From assembly GCA_023259175.1 (NCBI GenBank), contig JAHFQV010000002.1, positions 1 to 64,000 of the forward strand: a DNA stretch of 64,000 nucleotides. The letters run 5' to 3'. This DNA comes from Oxalobacteraceae bacterium (GTDB taxonomy: Bacteria; Pseudomonadota; Gammaproteobacteria; Burkholderiales; Burkholderiaceae_D). The notes under the pieces were generated by a model. The model ran no database searches. It worked only from the letters and a program-made list of their open reading frames with translations, and was not told the origin of the DNA. Below are positions 26,101-33,509 of the stretch, piece by piece. The first letter of the stretch is position 1. Each line of letters begins with the position of its first letter. The position numbers and the translations under genes were made by a program.

Positions 26101-26315
26101 ACCACGCCATCGCGTATCACGATGCTGCCATTGTCGATCACTTTGCCGGGAGCGAGAACTAAACGTGCACCCACCAAGACATGCCAATTCGGATTATTTT
26201 CATGCAAACCTTCAATCCGCGTCGTCGCGACTTGAGCATGAGAGGTAGAAAGAGTTGACGTGGCGATCATCGTCAACACGATAATCCGCTGATTAATCAG
26301 CCTATTTAAGCGCAT
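23169..26315 (-). CDS. Exported tandem amidohydrolase: degenerate domain fused to active domain
   Basis: A 1048-residue exported protein starting ATG 26315 with AAGGAG five bases upstream. The signal region is QRIIVLTMIATSTLSTSHAQ. Residues about 30-450 are an amidohydrolase fold in which the metal motif is lost (IYPGMIDMASALGV, no HxH). A middle beta-rich stretch (FDLRGTWTVQTQGRSSTWT) follows. Residues about 570-1010 are a second, apparently complete amidohydrolase: PGLVDAHSHTAI (HxH), ALGENVKQ, HIHSYRQ, ATFQHV and FNSDSDELARH. Imidazolonepropionase/dipeptidase-like enzymes share this layout. The substrate is unknown; export and the neighbouring S9 peptidase suggest peptide or amino-acid derivative scavenging, which is inference. 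Confidence 0.85.
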   Translation of the reverse strand: MRLNRLINQRIIVLTMIATSTLSTSHAQVATTRIEGLHENNPNWHVLVGARLVLAPGKVIDNGSIVIRDGVVAALGPAADVPLPAGAKVWKLSGRTIYPGMIDMASALGVSNALAASTTSRALNTRNLIGRSLSADNARIHPEQNVAQQLEIKADEVKAARELGFTQVLAVPAAGIFRGESALLSLKNSDNPKALVLNAKLAQHLANELDPAARSIYPSSLMGVIAQVRQTFYDAQWYQKALLAKKMVERPQLNASLEALQPVLLGKETVIYATDNEQAYQRIAKLRDEFKFHLIFQGNGYEYRRLQHLQQAAAPIIVPLNFPNAPEVEHPDLALDTSLEAMQHWEMAPSNLKELDQAGITFAISATGLKDPKKEFWPRVRQAVRRGLSADKALAALTMVPAQMLGESKNLGRIEVGQAANFVVSHGDLFNDDKAMIEISFVEGKAYTTDNYNRFDLRGTWTVQTQGRSSTWTIAGTAAKPSLSLDGVSVELTVREGQLLAHYGNTTIVAEANGDQLAGSLQEAQAAAQSWTANRTAMASADTVKPIVEIVPTAKLDAYPAGPFAMRMPLAPKAILLKNATIWTSAAAGNLEASDMLVVDGKIRAIGKNLKAPEQSLVIDATGKHLSPGLVDAHSHTAIMQGINEGTSSITAEVRIADVIDASNINIYRELAGGLTSANLLHGSANTIGGQNQIIKLRWGADAEGLKLENATPGIKFALGENVKQSNWGNDSTGRYPQTRMGVEQILRSAFLAAQAYRAEYDAYRKSNGKMTEPRRDLQLDTLVELLERKRVIHIHSYRQDEILMFARIAQEFNLKVATFQHVMEGYKVADVIAGLGAGGSTFSDWWGYKMEVADAIPYNGALMHQAGVVTSFNSDSDELARHLNTEAAKAVKYGGLSETEAFKFVTINPAKQLQIDQRTGSLEVGKDADFVIWSASPLSTFSRAEQTWIEGKRYFDLALDAQLRNEAQDEKRRLTEKIIAAKTAGASNNPSKTGETVVDKNNAVKPKFDSLEMNQQHLELQHWLHQMSRYHTGYWVGEEAHECTEDQ

Positions 26316-26462
26316 GGGGTCTCCTTGTGGGGATGTTGTAACGAGGATTATTGATTTTTGTCGAACTTGGACAGAGAATCGAATAAATAATTCCCTGCCA
26401 CAAGAAAAAAGGATTTGGCTCATAAATCCTAGGCTCAGCCGCTTGACCCGAGCAGCCAGGTT

Positions 26463-27224
26463 TTATTCGAGATTTTTGGGCTTGATTGCTTCGCGATAGT
26501 CGCTGGGGGTCATGCCCACGGTCGCTTTGAACATGCGCGTAAAAGCACTGTGATCGTGATAACCGCAAGCCATCGCAACGTCGGTAATACTGCGCTCTCG
26601 ATCACTTAACATATTGGTTGCCGCTTCTAATCTCACCTTGGTCATGTATTGACGCGGCGAAAGCGAAAATATCTTTTGAAAATAGCGTTCGATTTGCGCT
26701 ACCGAGAGCTGCGTAATGTGCTCAAGATCTTGCATCTGCACATTCTCAGCAAAATTACTGTGAATATGACGTACCGCGGCAGCAATTCGATGATAGACGG
26801 GATGGCGCTGATCGGGCATGCCCAGGTCACGCGAGGTGCCGGACAAACCGACTATTTTCCCCGCCCTGTCATAGAGCGGTATTTTATTCGTCAAACACCA
26901 ACCTGGATCACGATTTGGATAAAGGTGCAATTCGAGTTGATCCCGTATCTCCTGCCCTTCCGAAAGCACCAAATAATCCTGTTCAAAATAGGAATTAGCC
27001 AGTGCGGCGGGAAACACATCGGGAACCGCCTGCCCGATTAAGTCACGTTTATCTTTAAGTCCACATCGACTGACCAAGGTCTGATTCACCACAACATAGC
27101 AGCCGTGAACGTCTTTTACAAAAAAAACAATATCCGACATCGCATCAAAAAGTGTCTCAACAAAAAAGACATTTGCAATTTGCTGCGCCAAATCTAACTT
27201 ACTCGAATTCAATTCCGTCGCCAC
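26463..27224 (-). CDS. PAS-domain AraC family transcriptional regulator
   Basis: A 253-residue cytoplasmic regulator starting at GTG 27224 with a GGGGG-rich Shine-Dalgarno just upstream. The N-terminal half is a PAS_4-type sensor (LFDAMSDIVFFVKDVHGCYVVVNQTL, then DVFPAALANSYFEQD, then GLSGTSRDLG), which could bind a small ligand. The C-terminal half carries two helix-turn-helix units of AraC/XylS proteins (VAQIERYFQKIFSLSPRQY; TDVAMACGYHDHSAFTRMFK; GMTPSDYRE). It is divergent from the DapA-family gene, and the shared 312-bp region has a good promoter for that gene, so it probably activates the catabolic genes in response to their substrate. Confidence 0.9.
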   Translation of the reverse strand: MATELNSSKLDLAQQIANVFFVETLFDAMSDIVFFVKDVHGCYVVVNQTLVSRCGLKDKRDLIGQAVPDVFPAALANSYFEQDYLVLSEGQEIRDQLELHLYPNRDPGWCLTNKIPLYDRAGKIVGLSGTSRDLGMPDQRHPVYHRIAAAVRHIHSNFAENVQMQDLEHITQLSVAQIERYFQKIFSLSPRQYMTKVRLEAATNMLSDRERSITDVAMACGYHDHSAFTRMFKATVGMTPSDYREAIKPKNLE

Positions 27225-27363
27225 ACGGCCCCCTTATGTTCTACATGGCTTTTGTTTGCCACATTTAATTAAAAATTTTGTAATCATATTAGCGTATATT
27301 GGGCGATTTGGATAGACTAAGAAATCAAAAAAAAACAATCCGCAAAAAAACTCGTCGAATATA

Positions 27364-27392
27364 TTGTAAATATATTTTAGCTGAGCTATGAT
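27364..27392 (+). promoter_or_regulatory. Sigma-70-type promoter for the DapA-family catabolic gene
   Basis: TTGTAA (27364-27369), a 17-base spacer and TATGAT (27387-27392), located about 145 bases before the start at 27537. The rest of the 312-bp divergent region is AT-rich. A short CCTG-TAA-CAGG palindrome lies at about 27446-27456 in the predicted 5' leader. An operator for the divergent AraC regulator should lie near here, but I cannot define it. Confidence 0.55.
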
Positions 27393-27536
27393 AAACCAAG
27401 CGGCGAAAAAAATCTGGCCTAACACAAATAATTTGCACCTCCTACCTGTAACAGGGGGTAAAAATCTAAATTATTGAACCGCCAAAACGCTACTTGGCAT
27501 CACACCCATTTTTACTTGGTTTTTTAAGGACAGCAT

Positions 27537-28448
27537 ATGACACTCCCAAAATGGCGCGGTATTTTTCCCGCAGTAACAACAAAATTTAAAGAAAACGAAG
27601 ACCTTGACCCAGCTGCGATGGAAAAGCATTTTGCTTTTCAAATCGAAAGCGGTGTTCATGGTATGGTCACCGTGGGTTCTCTGGGTGAAGCAAGCACACT
27701 CTCTTTCGAAGAAAAACTAGAAGTCACGCGTATCGCTTTAAATGTTGCGGATCGCCGTATTCCCGTTTTGGCAAATGTATCTGAAACGCGGACACAAAAC
27801 GCAATTCGCTTTGTTGAGCAAGCGGCCAAGCTGGGTGTTCAGGGTTTCATGGTCATGCCTTCCGTGCTGTACGCAGCAGATTCGCGCGAAGCGAAAGATA
27901 ATGTACGCGCCATCGCCAAAGCGGCTCAACTACCGATCATGGTGTACAACAATCCTGTCACTTACAAAGTAGATTTAACACCGGAAGACTTTCAAGACTT
28001 AGCCGATTGCGAATGGATTACCGCCATCAAAGAATCGACCGACAATATCCGTCGCGTGACCGATTTACGCAATGCGGTGGGTAATCGCTACCAGATTTTC
28101 ATGGGTGTCGACGATTTGTCTTATGAAGGTTTAGCCGTGGGCGCAGATGGCTTATTAGCGGGTCTGGTCGTCGCCTTCCCTAAAGAAACCGTCGCTCTTT
28201 ACAATCTAATGCAAGCGAAGCGCTACGATGAAGCCTTAGCGCTCTATCGCTGGTTTATGCCGCTGATGCACTTGGATGTCTCGACTAAGTTGGTGCAAAA
28301 CTTAAAACTCGTGGAAGCGATGGTCGGTGTCGGCAACGAACTCGTGCGTCGTCCACGTCAGCCCTTAGTTGGCGCAGAGCGTGAACGGGTCGCCGCAGTG
28401 GTGCGCAAAGCCTTGGAAACACGCCCTGATGTAAGCGCATATCTGTAA
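27537..28448 (+). CDS. DapA-family lyase/deaminase, probably for hydroxyproline or sugar-acid catabolism
   Basis: A 303-residue TIM-barrel class I aldolase-type enzyme. AGGA six bases upstream supports ATG 27537. Family residues: GSLGEASTLS (substrate loop), YNNPVTY with the catalytic Tyr, and AIKESTDNIRR with the Schiff-base Lys. The next gene is an aldehyde dehydrogenase and a regulator pair flanks both. In bacteria this combination converts 1-pyrroline-4-hydroxy-2-carboxylate (from 4-hydroxyproline) or 2-keto-3-deoxy sugar acids to 2-oxoglutarate semialdehyde. The C-terminal LDVSTKLVQNLKL...NELVRRPRQPL segment resembles the hydroxyproline-pathway deaminase as I remember it. True lysine biosynthesis DapA is less likely. 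No epimerase or dehydrogenase for hydroxyproline is in view. Confidence 0.8.
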   Translation: MTLPKWRGIFPAVTTKFKENEDLDPAAMEKHFAFQIESGVHGMVTVGSLGEASTLSFEEKLEVTRIALNVADRRIPVLANVSETRTQNAIRFVEQAAKLGVQGFMVMPSVLYAADSREAKDNVRAIAKAAQLPIMVYNNPVTYKVDLTPEDFQDLADCEWITAIKESTDNIRRVTDLRNAVGNRYQIFMGVDDLSYEGLAVGADGLLAGLVVAFPKETVALYNLMQAKRYDEALALYRWFMPLMHLDVSTKLVQNLKLVEAMVGVGNELVRRPRQPLVGAERERVAAVVRKALETRPDVSAYL

Positions 28449-28462
28449 TTGATGTGCATTGC

Positions 28463-28515
28463 CTCGAGTCGCATAGGTGCACTTAAATGCGACTCGAGCT
28501 GTCATTTTGTCTTTT
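28463..28515 (+). terminator. Rho-independent terminator or attenuator after DapA-family gene
   Basis: A perfect 12-bp stem (CTCGAGTCGCAT at 28463-28474 with ATGCGACTCGAG at 28487-28498), a 12-nt loop and a U-rich tail (TCATTTTGTCTTTT). It sits between the DapA-family and aldehyde dehydrogenase genes, so the second gene may be expressed at a lower level or from its own promoter. Confidence 0.75.
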
Positions 28516-28596
28516 CTGGGTGAGCGGGTAAAATCGAACTTAGTCGCAGGACGATGACCCGTCCGCGCATCTTCGACCACCAGTAAAGGATTTTCC

Positions 28597-30021
28597 GTGT
28601 CTGATTTTCAAAATTTCATTCAAGGGGAATGGGTCGCCAGCGCGTCCACTCGCCCGAATCTCAACCCTTCCAATCCTAGCGAAAGCTTAGGCAACTATGC
28701 ACAAGCCGATGCCAAGGATGTTGCCCACGCTGTTTCAGCAGCCAAAGAAGCCAGCCACGCCTGGAGTCGTTCCACACCACAGCAACGCTTTGATGTACTC
28801 GATTTTATCGGCGCTGAAATCCTCGCTCGCAAACAAGAACTCGGCATGCTTTTGGCGCGAGAAGAAGGAAAAATTCTGCCCGAAGCCATAGGCGAAGTCG
28901 GTCGCGCAGGCTACATCTTTAAATTTTTTGCAGGCGAAGCCTTGCGCCTTGGCGGCCAAGCCCTGGCCTCGGTTCGTCCTAATATGGAAGTGCTGACCAC
29001 GCGCGAAGCCGTGGGTGTCGTCGGCCTAATCACGCCTTGGAATTTCCCCATCGCCATCCCAGCGTGGAAAGCCGCTCCTGCGCTAGCCTGTGGTAATGCT
29101 GTAGTGCTGAAACCTTCAGAATTAACGCCGGCGTGCGCCTGGGCTTTAGCGGAAATCGTTTCCCGCTCAGGCTTGCCCAAAGGTGCATTTAACTTAGTCA
29201 TGGGCGATGGCCTTGCAGGCAAAACTTTGGTTGAACATCCCGATGTCGATGCCATATCATTTACGGGATCCTCCAATACCGGCAAATTAATTGCACAGCA
29301 CTGCGCTTTGCATCTGAAAAAATTTCAGCTCGAAATGGGCGGCAAAAATCCACTCCTAATTTTGGATGATGCGGACTTGAACGTGGCCGTTGAATGCACC
29401 GTCAACGGCGCATTTTTCTCAACCGGTCAGCGTTGCACCGCATCGAGTCGCACCATTGTCACTGAACAAATTTATGATCGATTTACCGAAGCGGTGATCG
29501 CACGTATGCAAGGCCTCAAAGTCGGCGCAGCCATCGAAGCGAGCACCCATATCGGTCCGGTTGTAAATGACACACAGCTGGCTAAGAATTTGGACTATCT
29601 CAAAATCGCCAAGGACGAAGGTGGAAACATTCTCTGCGGTGGCGAACGTTTAGACGGTAGCGGCTATTTTTTCAGCCCAGCGCTGATTGCAAACAATAAT
29701 CCTCAGGCACGCCTGAATCAAGAGGAAGTCTTCGGCCCGGTAACGACTTTAGTTAAAGTGAAAAATTTCGAAGAAGGCCTGGCCGTTGCGAATGCGACTC
29801 CCTATGGACTCTCAGGCGGCATCTGTACGACCTCGCTCAAATATGCCACCCAATTCAGGCGTGAAATGCAAGCCGGCATGGTAATGGTCAACGCCCCCAC
29901 TGCAGGAGTCGACTATCATGTTCCCTTTGGTGGCAGCAAAGCCTCCAGTTTTGGCCCGCGCGAACAAGGTCCTATGGCCGTCGAGTTTTACACCAAAGTC
30001 AAAACACATTACCTCGCTTAA
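28597..30021 (+). CDS. NAD(P)-dependent aldehyde dehydrogenase, probably 2-oxoglutarate semialdehyde dehydrogenase
   Basis: A 474-residue aldehyde dehydrogenase starting at GTG 28597 with AAAGGA six bases upstream. Motifs: TPWNFPIAIPAWK (cofactor-side Asn), LKPSELTP, FTGSSNTGK, LEMGGKNPLL with the general-base Glu (about 246) and STGQRCTASSR with the nucleophilic Cys (about 280), then EEVFGPVTTL. The next-gene context (DapA-family deaminase or dehydratase, GntR regulator) points to oxidation of 2-oxoglutarate semialdehyde to 2-oxoglutarate. Succinate semialdehyde dehydrogenase is the main alternative because sequence alone does not separate them. Confidence 0.85.
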   Translation: MSDFQNFIQGEWVASASTRPNLNPSNPSESLGNYAQADAKDVAHAVSAAKEASHAWSRSTPQQRFDVLDFIGAEILARKQELGMLLAREEGKILPEAIGEVGRAGYIFKFFAGEALRLGGQALASVRPNMEVLTTREAVGVVGLITPWNFPIAIPAWKAAPALACGNAVVLKPSELTPACAWALAEIVSRSGLPKGAFNLVMGDGLAGKTLVEHPDVDAISFTGSSNTGKLIAQHCALHLKKFQLEMGGKNPLLILDDADLNVAVECTVNGAFFSTGQRCTASSRTIVTEQIYDRFTEAVIARMQGLKVGAAIEASTHIGPVVNDTQLAKNLDYLKIAKDEGGNILCGGERLDGSGYFFSPALIANNNPQARLNQEEVFGPVTTLVKVKNFEEGLAVANATPYGLSGGICTTSLKYATQFRREMQAGMVMVNAPTAGVDYHVPFGGSKASSFGPREQGPMAVEFYTKVKTHYLA

Positions 30022-30116
30022 GACGCAGTCGGCAGTCAAGAAATTTGAGTTTTGTGGAGCACCAGACACACTCTGTCGCTTTTTACATGTAAATTTAACG
30101 AATCTCCAAAAGAGAA

Positions 30117-30146
30117 TTGAGAAAATTCGATGTAATCACCTATAAT
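30117..30146 (+). promoter_or_regulatory. Promoter with overlapping dyad before the GntR gene
   Basis: TTGAGA (30117-30122), an 18-base spacer and a consensus TATAAT (30141-30146). The -10 is enclosed by ATCAC (30135-30139) and GTGAT (30150-30154), an inverted repeat with a 10-base centre. A dyad over the -10 of a GntR-family gene suggests autorepression. Confidence 0.55.
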
Positions 30147-30175
30147 TACGTGATATTTTTCACAATGATGCCCGT

Positions 30176-30850
30176 ATGCCACCTACCAAAGCACCAAGCG
30201 CAGCACCCGCCGTCAGCAAATTACGCGCCGCTGATGTTGCCTATGATGCGATCGAAAGCATGATCGTAACGCTCCAGCTCAAACCTGGAGCACCTATCGT
30301 CGAAGCAGATTTAATCGAGATTACGGGCTTGGGTCGCACCCCATTGCGCGAAGCCTTGATGCGCATGTCCTCGAACGGATTGATCGTACAAATGCCGAGG
30401 CGAGGCTTAATCGTCAAAGACATTGAAGCGGCCGAACATATGACCTTGATTGAAACCCGCCGTGTCATCGAACGATTAATTGCCACTAGCGCCGCGCGCC
30501 GCGCTTCACCACAGCTACGCAAAGATATTTACGCCTGCGGCGAACAAATGGTCGCTGCAGCTGAAAAAGCCGATATCGGCGTTTTTATGGCGGCGGATCA
30601 AGCACTGGATCATGTCGTGCATGAAGCTTGCCGCAATCCTTCCGCTGTGGCCGCAGTCATTCCGCTGATTATTAAATGCCGCCGCTTTTGGTACGCGTAT
30701 CAGCACGAGGGCGATATGCACGAAGCGGCGCGCTGCCATATGGTGTTGGCGAAAGGTATTGCTGATGGCAATGAAGTCGAAGCCGCTATGGGGGCCGAGC
30801 ACTTAATGGACTATCTTGAGTCCTATACCCGCAAGGTCATTAATGGCTGA
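30176..30850 (+). CDS. GntR family regulator, FadR/FCD subfamily
   Basis: A 224-residue DNA-binding repressor. The N-terminal winged helix reads AYDAIESMIVTLQLKPG, LIEITGLGRTPLREALMRM, then GLIVQMPRRGLIVK, standard for GntR proteins. The C-terminal all-helical FCD ligand-binding domain includes ETRRVIERLIATSAARR, DQALDHVVHEACRNP (Asp and His of the usual metal site) and HMVLAKGIADGNE. It follows the aldehyde dehydrogenase gene on the same strand and likely controls the island together with the AraC regulator; such proteins commonly bind small organic acids. The dyad over its own promoter supports self-control. Confidence 0.92.
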   Translation: MPPTKAPSAAPAVSKLRAADVAYDAIESMIVTLQLKPGAPIVEADLIEITGLGRTPLREALMRMSSNGLIVQMPRRGLIVKDIEAAEHMTLIETRRVIERLIATSAARRASPQLRKDIYACGEQMVAAAEKADIGVFMAADQALDHVVHEACRNPSAVAAVIPLIIKCRRFWYAYQHEGDMHEAARCHMVLAKGIADGNEVEAAMGAEHLMDYLESYTRKVING

Positions 30851-30984
30851 GGTAGGTTGAGGACGACTGAGGTGTATCCAATGCAAAGCCATGACTGAAA
30901 CTTGAGCGCCAACTTCCAAACTGGCTTCATGCAAAAGTTTTAGTCACCGGCTCCTGTCCGAATCGGCCACTGCTCTCAAGCAAA

Positions 30985-31677
30985 TTAACTACCGACCTTT
31001 GCCCCGATACGTTCCAAGCGCGGCAAATAATAATTGTCGTAATCGAGAGAAAACATCAAATGTTTTACTCGGCCAGTGATCGCTTCGCGCTTGATGAAAC
31101 CAATGAAGCGCGAGTCATTGCTATTGTCGCGATTGTCGCCGAACATCATGTAATGACCGGGTGGGATGGTGTAGGGTCCAAAATTGCGCACGGCCTGACG
31201 GTCTGGCGTGATAATAATATTGTGCTGGAAGCTACCGAAACGCTCCGTGAGTACAATTTGTTCTTGGGTGTATTCTCGCTGCGGAATCAGCATGGCAGTG
31301 TCTGGATTTTTTACTCTATCGTACTCCGCTTTCACCCCATTGATAATCAGCTGTTCATCCACCATTTCCAGCACATCGCCGGGCAATCCCATGACGCGCT
31401 TGACCAGACGTTTGCCATCTTCTGGCGAAATAAAAGTCACGATATCACCGCGCTGAGGGTCGGCCACCTGTTTAAGAATGATGTCGGTAAATGGCACTCG
31501 AATATCGTAAGCGATCCGGTTCGCAATCACACGATCACCTTCCATCAAATGCGGATACATGGAGCCAGAAGGCACCACATACCAATCAGCCAAAGCGCTG
31601 CGCATCAAAATCATGGCAGCGACAAAAAACAAGAAGCCCTTGTTTTCAGAAAAAATTTGACGTGGATTAAATTTCAC
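30985..31677 (-). CDS. lepB: Signal peptidase I
   Basis: A 230-residue inner-membrane serine protease that cleaves Sec and Tat signal peptides. One N-terminal membrane helix (NKGFLFFVAAMILMRSALA) is followed by VPSGSMYPHLMEGD with the catalytic Ser, KRLVKRVMGLPGD with the catalytic Lys, and GDNRDNSNDSRFIG near the C-terminus. It has one membrane helix instead of the two of E. coli LepB and is shorter. It is not beside lepA or rnc, so the genome may have another copy; I cannot tell from this window. Confidence 0.93.
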   Translation of the reverse strand: MKFNPRQIFSENKGFLFFVAAMILMRSALADWYVVPSGSMYPHLMEGDRVIANRIAYDIRVPFTDIILKQVADPQRGDIVTFISPEDGKRLVKRVMGLPGDVLEMVDEQLIINGVKAEYDRVKNPDTAMLIPQREYTQEQIVLTERFGSFQHNIIITPDRQAVRNFGPYTIPPGHYMMFGDNRDNSNDSRFIGFIKREAITGRVKHLMFSLDYDNYYLPRLERIGAKVGS

Positions 31678-31788
31678 GGCGATCTCCTAGATGGTAGGTG
31701 GACGTATTGAGACTTGAAGCTAAAGGCTTGGACTCGATACTCAGAGAAAAAGTTCGCATAATCCACCAGAAAACCTATATTGAGAAGA

Positions 31789-31814
31789 TCGTCATGCTTA
31801 AGGCGACATGACGA
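31789..31814 (-). terminator. Hairpin after gap, possible terminator
   Basis: TCGTCATG (31789-31796) pairs with CATGACGA (31807-31814) around a 10-nt loop, just beyond the minus-strand stop of gap. The sequence after the stem in the transcript is UC-rich but has no clean U tract, so the terminator call is tentative. Confidence 0.4.
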
Positions 31815-31830
31815 CCCAAACAAGCATTTT

Positions 31831-32844
31831 TTACTTAGCGTGCATCAAGGCTACCGTCGTGTCCAGCATACGATTGGAGAAGCCCCATTCGTTGTCGTAC
31901 CAGCTCGACACCTTGACCAAGCGTCCGGAAACCTTGGTTAAAGTTTCGTCGTAAGTCGAGGACGCTGGATTGTGATTGAAGTCAACCGAAACCAAAGGCG
32001 CTTTGTTGTAATCCAAAATGCCTTTTAACGCGCCCTCAGAGGCCGTCTTCAAGACTTGATTGATTTCTTCTACGCTAGTTTCGCGCGAGGCGACGAAAGT
32101 CAAATCGACCACGGAAACGTTGATGGTCGGAACCCGCATCGCATAGCCATCTAGTTTGCCATTAAGTTCTGGCAGCACTAAACCCACTGCAGCTGCAGCA
32201 CCCGTTTTAGTTGGAATCATGCTCATCGTCGCGGAACGCGCGCGACGTAAATCTTCGTGCATAACGTCGGTCAACACTTGATCATTGGTGTAAGCATGGA
32301 TCGTGGTCATCAAGCCATTTTCAATTCCAATCGCGTCATTCAAAGGTTTGGCCAAAGGCGCTAAACAATTGGTAGTACATGAAGCATTGGAGATGACGGT
32401 ATCGGTGGCCTTCAACACGCCATGATTCACGCCGTACACGATTGTTGCATCCACGTCTTTACCGCCTGGCGCGGAGATAATGACTTTTTTTGCGCCGCCT
32501 GCCAAATGGGCAGATGCTTTTTCTTTGGTGGTAAAAAAACCGGTGCATTCCAAAACTACATCCACGTTCAAATCGCCCCAAGGCAAATTGGCAGGATTAC
32601 GTTCCGCGAATACTTTAATTTTATCGCCATTGACGATCATGGAATCGCCCTCAACACTGACGGTGCCAGGAAATTTACCATGCGCTGTATCGTAACGTGT
32701 CAGGTGCGCATTCGATTCTGCGTTACCGAGATCATTGATCGCAACGATCACGATTTCATCTTTAAATTTACCACCTTCGTAGTGAGCACGAAGGATATTA
32801 CGACCAATACGGCCATAGCCGTTAATTGCAACGCGAATCGTCAT
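31831..32844 (-). CDS. gap: Glyceraldehyde-3-phosphate dehydrogenase, type I
   Basis: A 337-residue glycolytic enzyme that oxidises and phosphorylates glyceraldehyde 3-phosphate with NAD. Start ATG 32844 has GGAG eight bases upstream. Signatures are the nucleotide-binding NGYGRIGRN, the active-site [13 protein letters not shown] with the catalytic Cys, and [14 protein letters not shown] at the end. It lies downstream of tkt and a GNAT on the same strand, so the three may be cotranscribed; coupling of tkt and gap fits pentose-phosphate/Calvin-type sugar metabolism. Confidence 0.97.
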   Translation of the reverse strand: MTIRVAINGYGRIGRNILRAHYEGGKFKDEIVIVAINDLGNAESNAHLTRYDTAHGKFPGTVSVEGDSMIVNGDKIKVFAERNPANLPWGDLNVDVVLECTGFFTTKEKASAHLAGGAKKVIISAPGGKDVDATIVYGVNHGVLKATDTVISNASCTTNCLAPLAKPLNDAIGIENGLMTTIHAYTNDQVLTDVMHEDLRRARSATMSMIPTKTGAAAAVGLVLPELNGKLDGYAMRVPTINVSVVDLTFVASRETSVEEINQVLKTASEGALKGILDYNKAPLVSVDFNHNPASSTYDETLTKVSGRLVKVSSWYDNEWGFSNRMLDTTVALMHAK

Positions 32845-32900
32845 GATTCAATCTCCAAAAAGACAAACAGCAATAAAAAAATAAAATCTCAAACCCGTTC

Positions 32901-33485
32901 CTACTGCATTGACGGCGGAAATGGCAGTGCATCTGCCGAAGCCATCAATACGTTTAATTCTCGCCAACCGTAGGCCACTTCGGTCAGGTCTAAGCCATCC
33001 CATGAAAAGTCTTGTTCGATGAGAATTTCACCGCCCAGTTCTTCGTAAAAATTACGTGCCTGAGAATTACCATCAATCACCCAGATCACGCAACGCTGGC
33101 AGCCCATCGCTTGTAGCGACCGTGCGGCTTTGTGCATCATGCGTTTGCCGATGCCGCTACGCTGCCATTGTGGCCGTATGTAGATCGCATTGATCTCACC
33201 GTCCATGTCCAACTTCGCTTCCGGCAATTTCACCGCCGACACAAAACCAATAATTTGATCCTCACTCACGGCGACATACACGCATAGCGTATCTTCTTTC
33301 GTCGCCATCGCTTGCAAAATGGTGCGCCAGTGTAAAACGTTTTCTGGCGCGTTCATATTATCCAAATAGCTGTCGGGGATCATGCCGCGATAAGTCGTGC
33401 GCCAGCCTTCGATGCGAATTGCCGCAATGGCTTCGGCATCGGCTACTGTAGCACGACGCAAATGGATTTCTTTGATCTGACTCAT
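32901..33485 (-). CDS. GNAT family N-acetyltransferase
   Basis: A 194-residue acetyl-CoA-dependent acetyltransferase of unknown substrate. The fold is visible: LRRATVADAEAIAAIRIEGWRTTYRG at the start, IIGFVSA, IYIRPQWQRSGIGKRMM (pyrophosphate-binding loop QRSGIG) and GNSQARNFYEELGG. The early part resembles the many small cytoplasmic acetyltransferases acting on amines. It is inserted between tkt (24 bases upstream) and gap (56 bases downstream), all on the minus strand. Confidence 0.88.
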   Translation of the reverse strand: MSQIKEIHLRRATVADAEAIAAIRIEGWRTTYRGMIPDSYLDNMNAPENVLHWRTILQAMATKEDTLCVYVAVSEDQIIGFVSAVKLPEAKLDMDGEINAIYIRPQWQRSGIGKRMMHKAARSLQAMGCQRCVIWVIDGNSQARNFYEELGGEILIEQDFSWDGLDLTEVAYGWRELNVLMASADALPFPPSMQ

Positions 33486-33509
33486 AGCTTAGGCGCTTAC
33501 TTTGACGAT

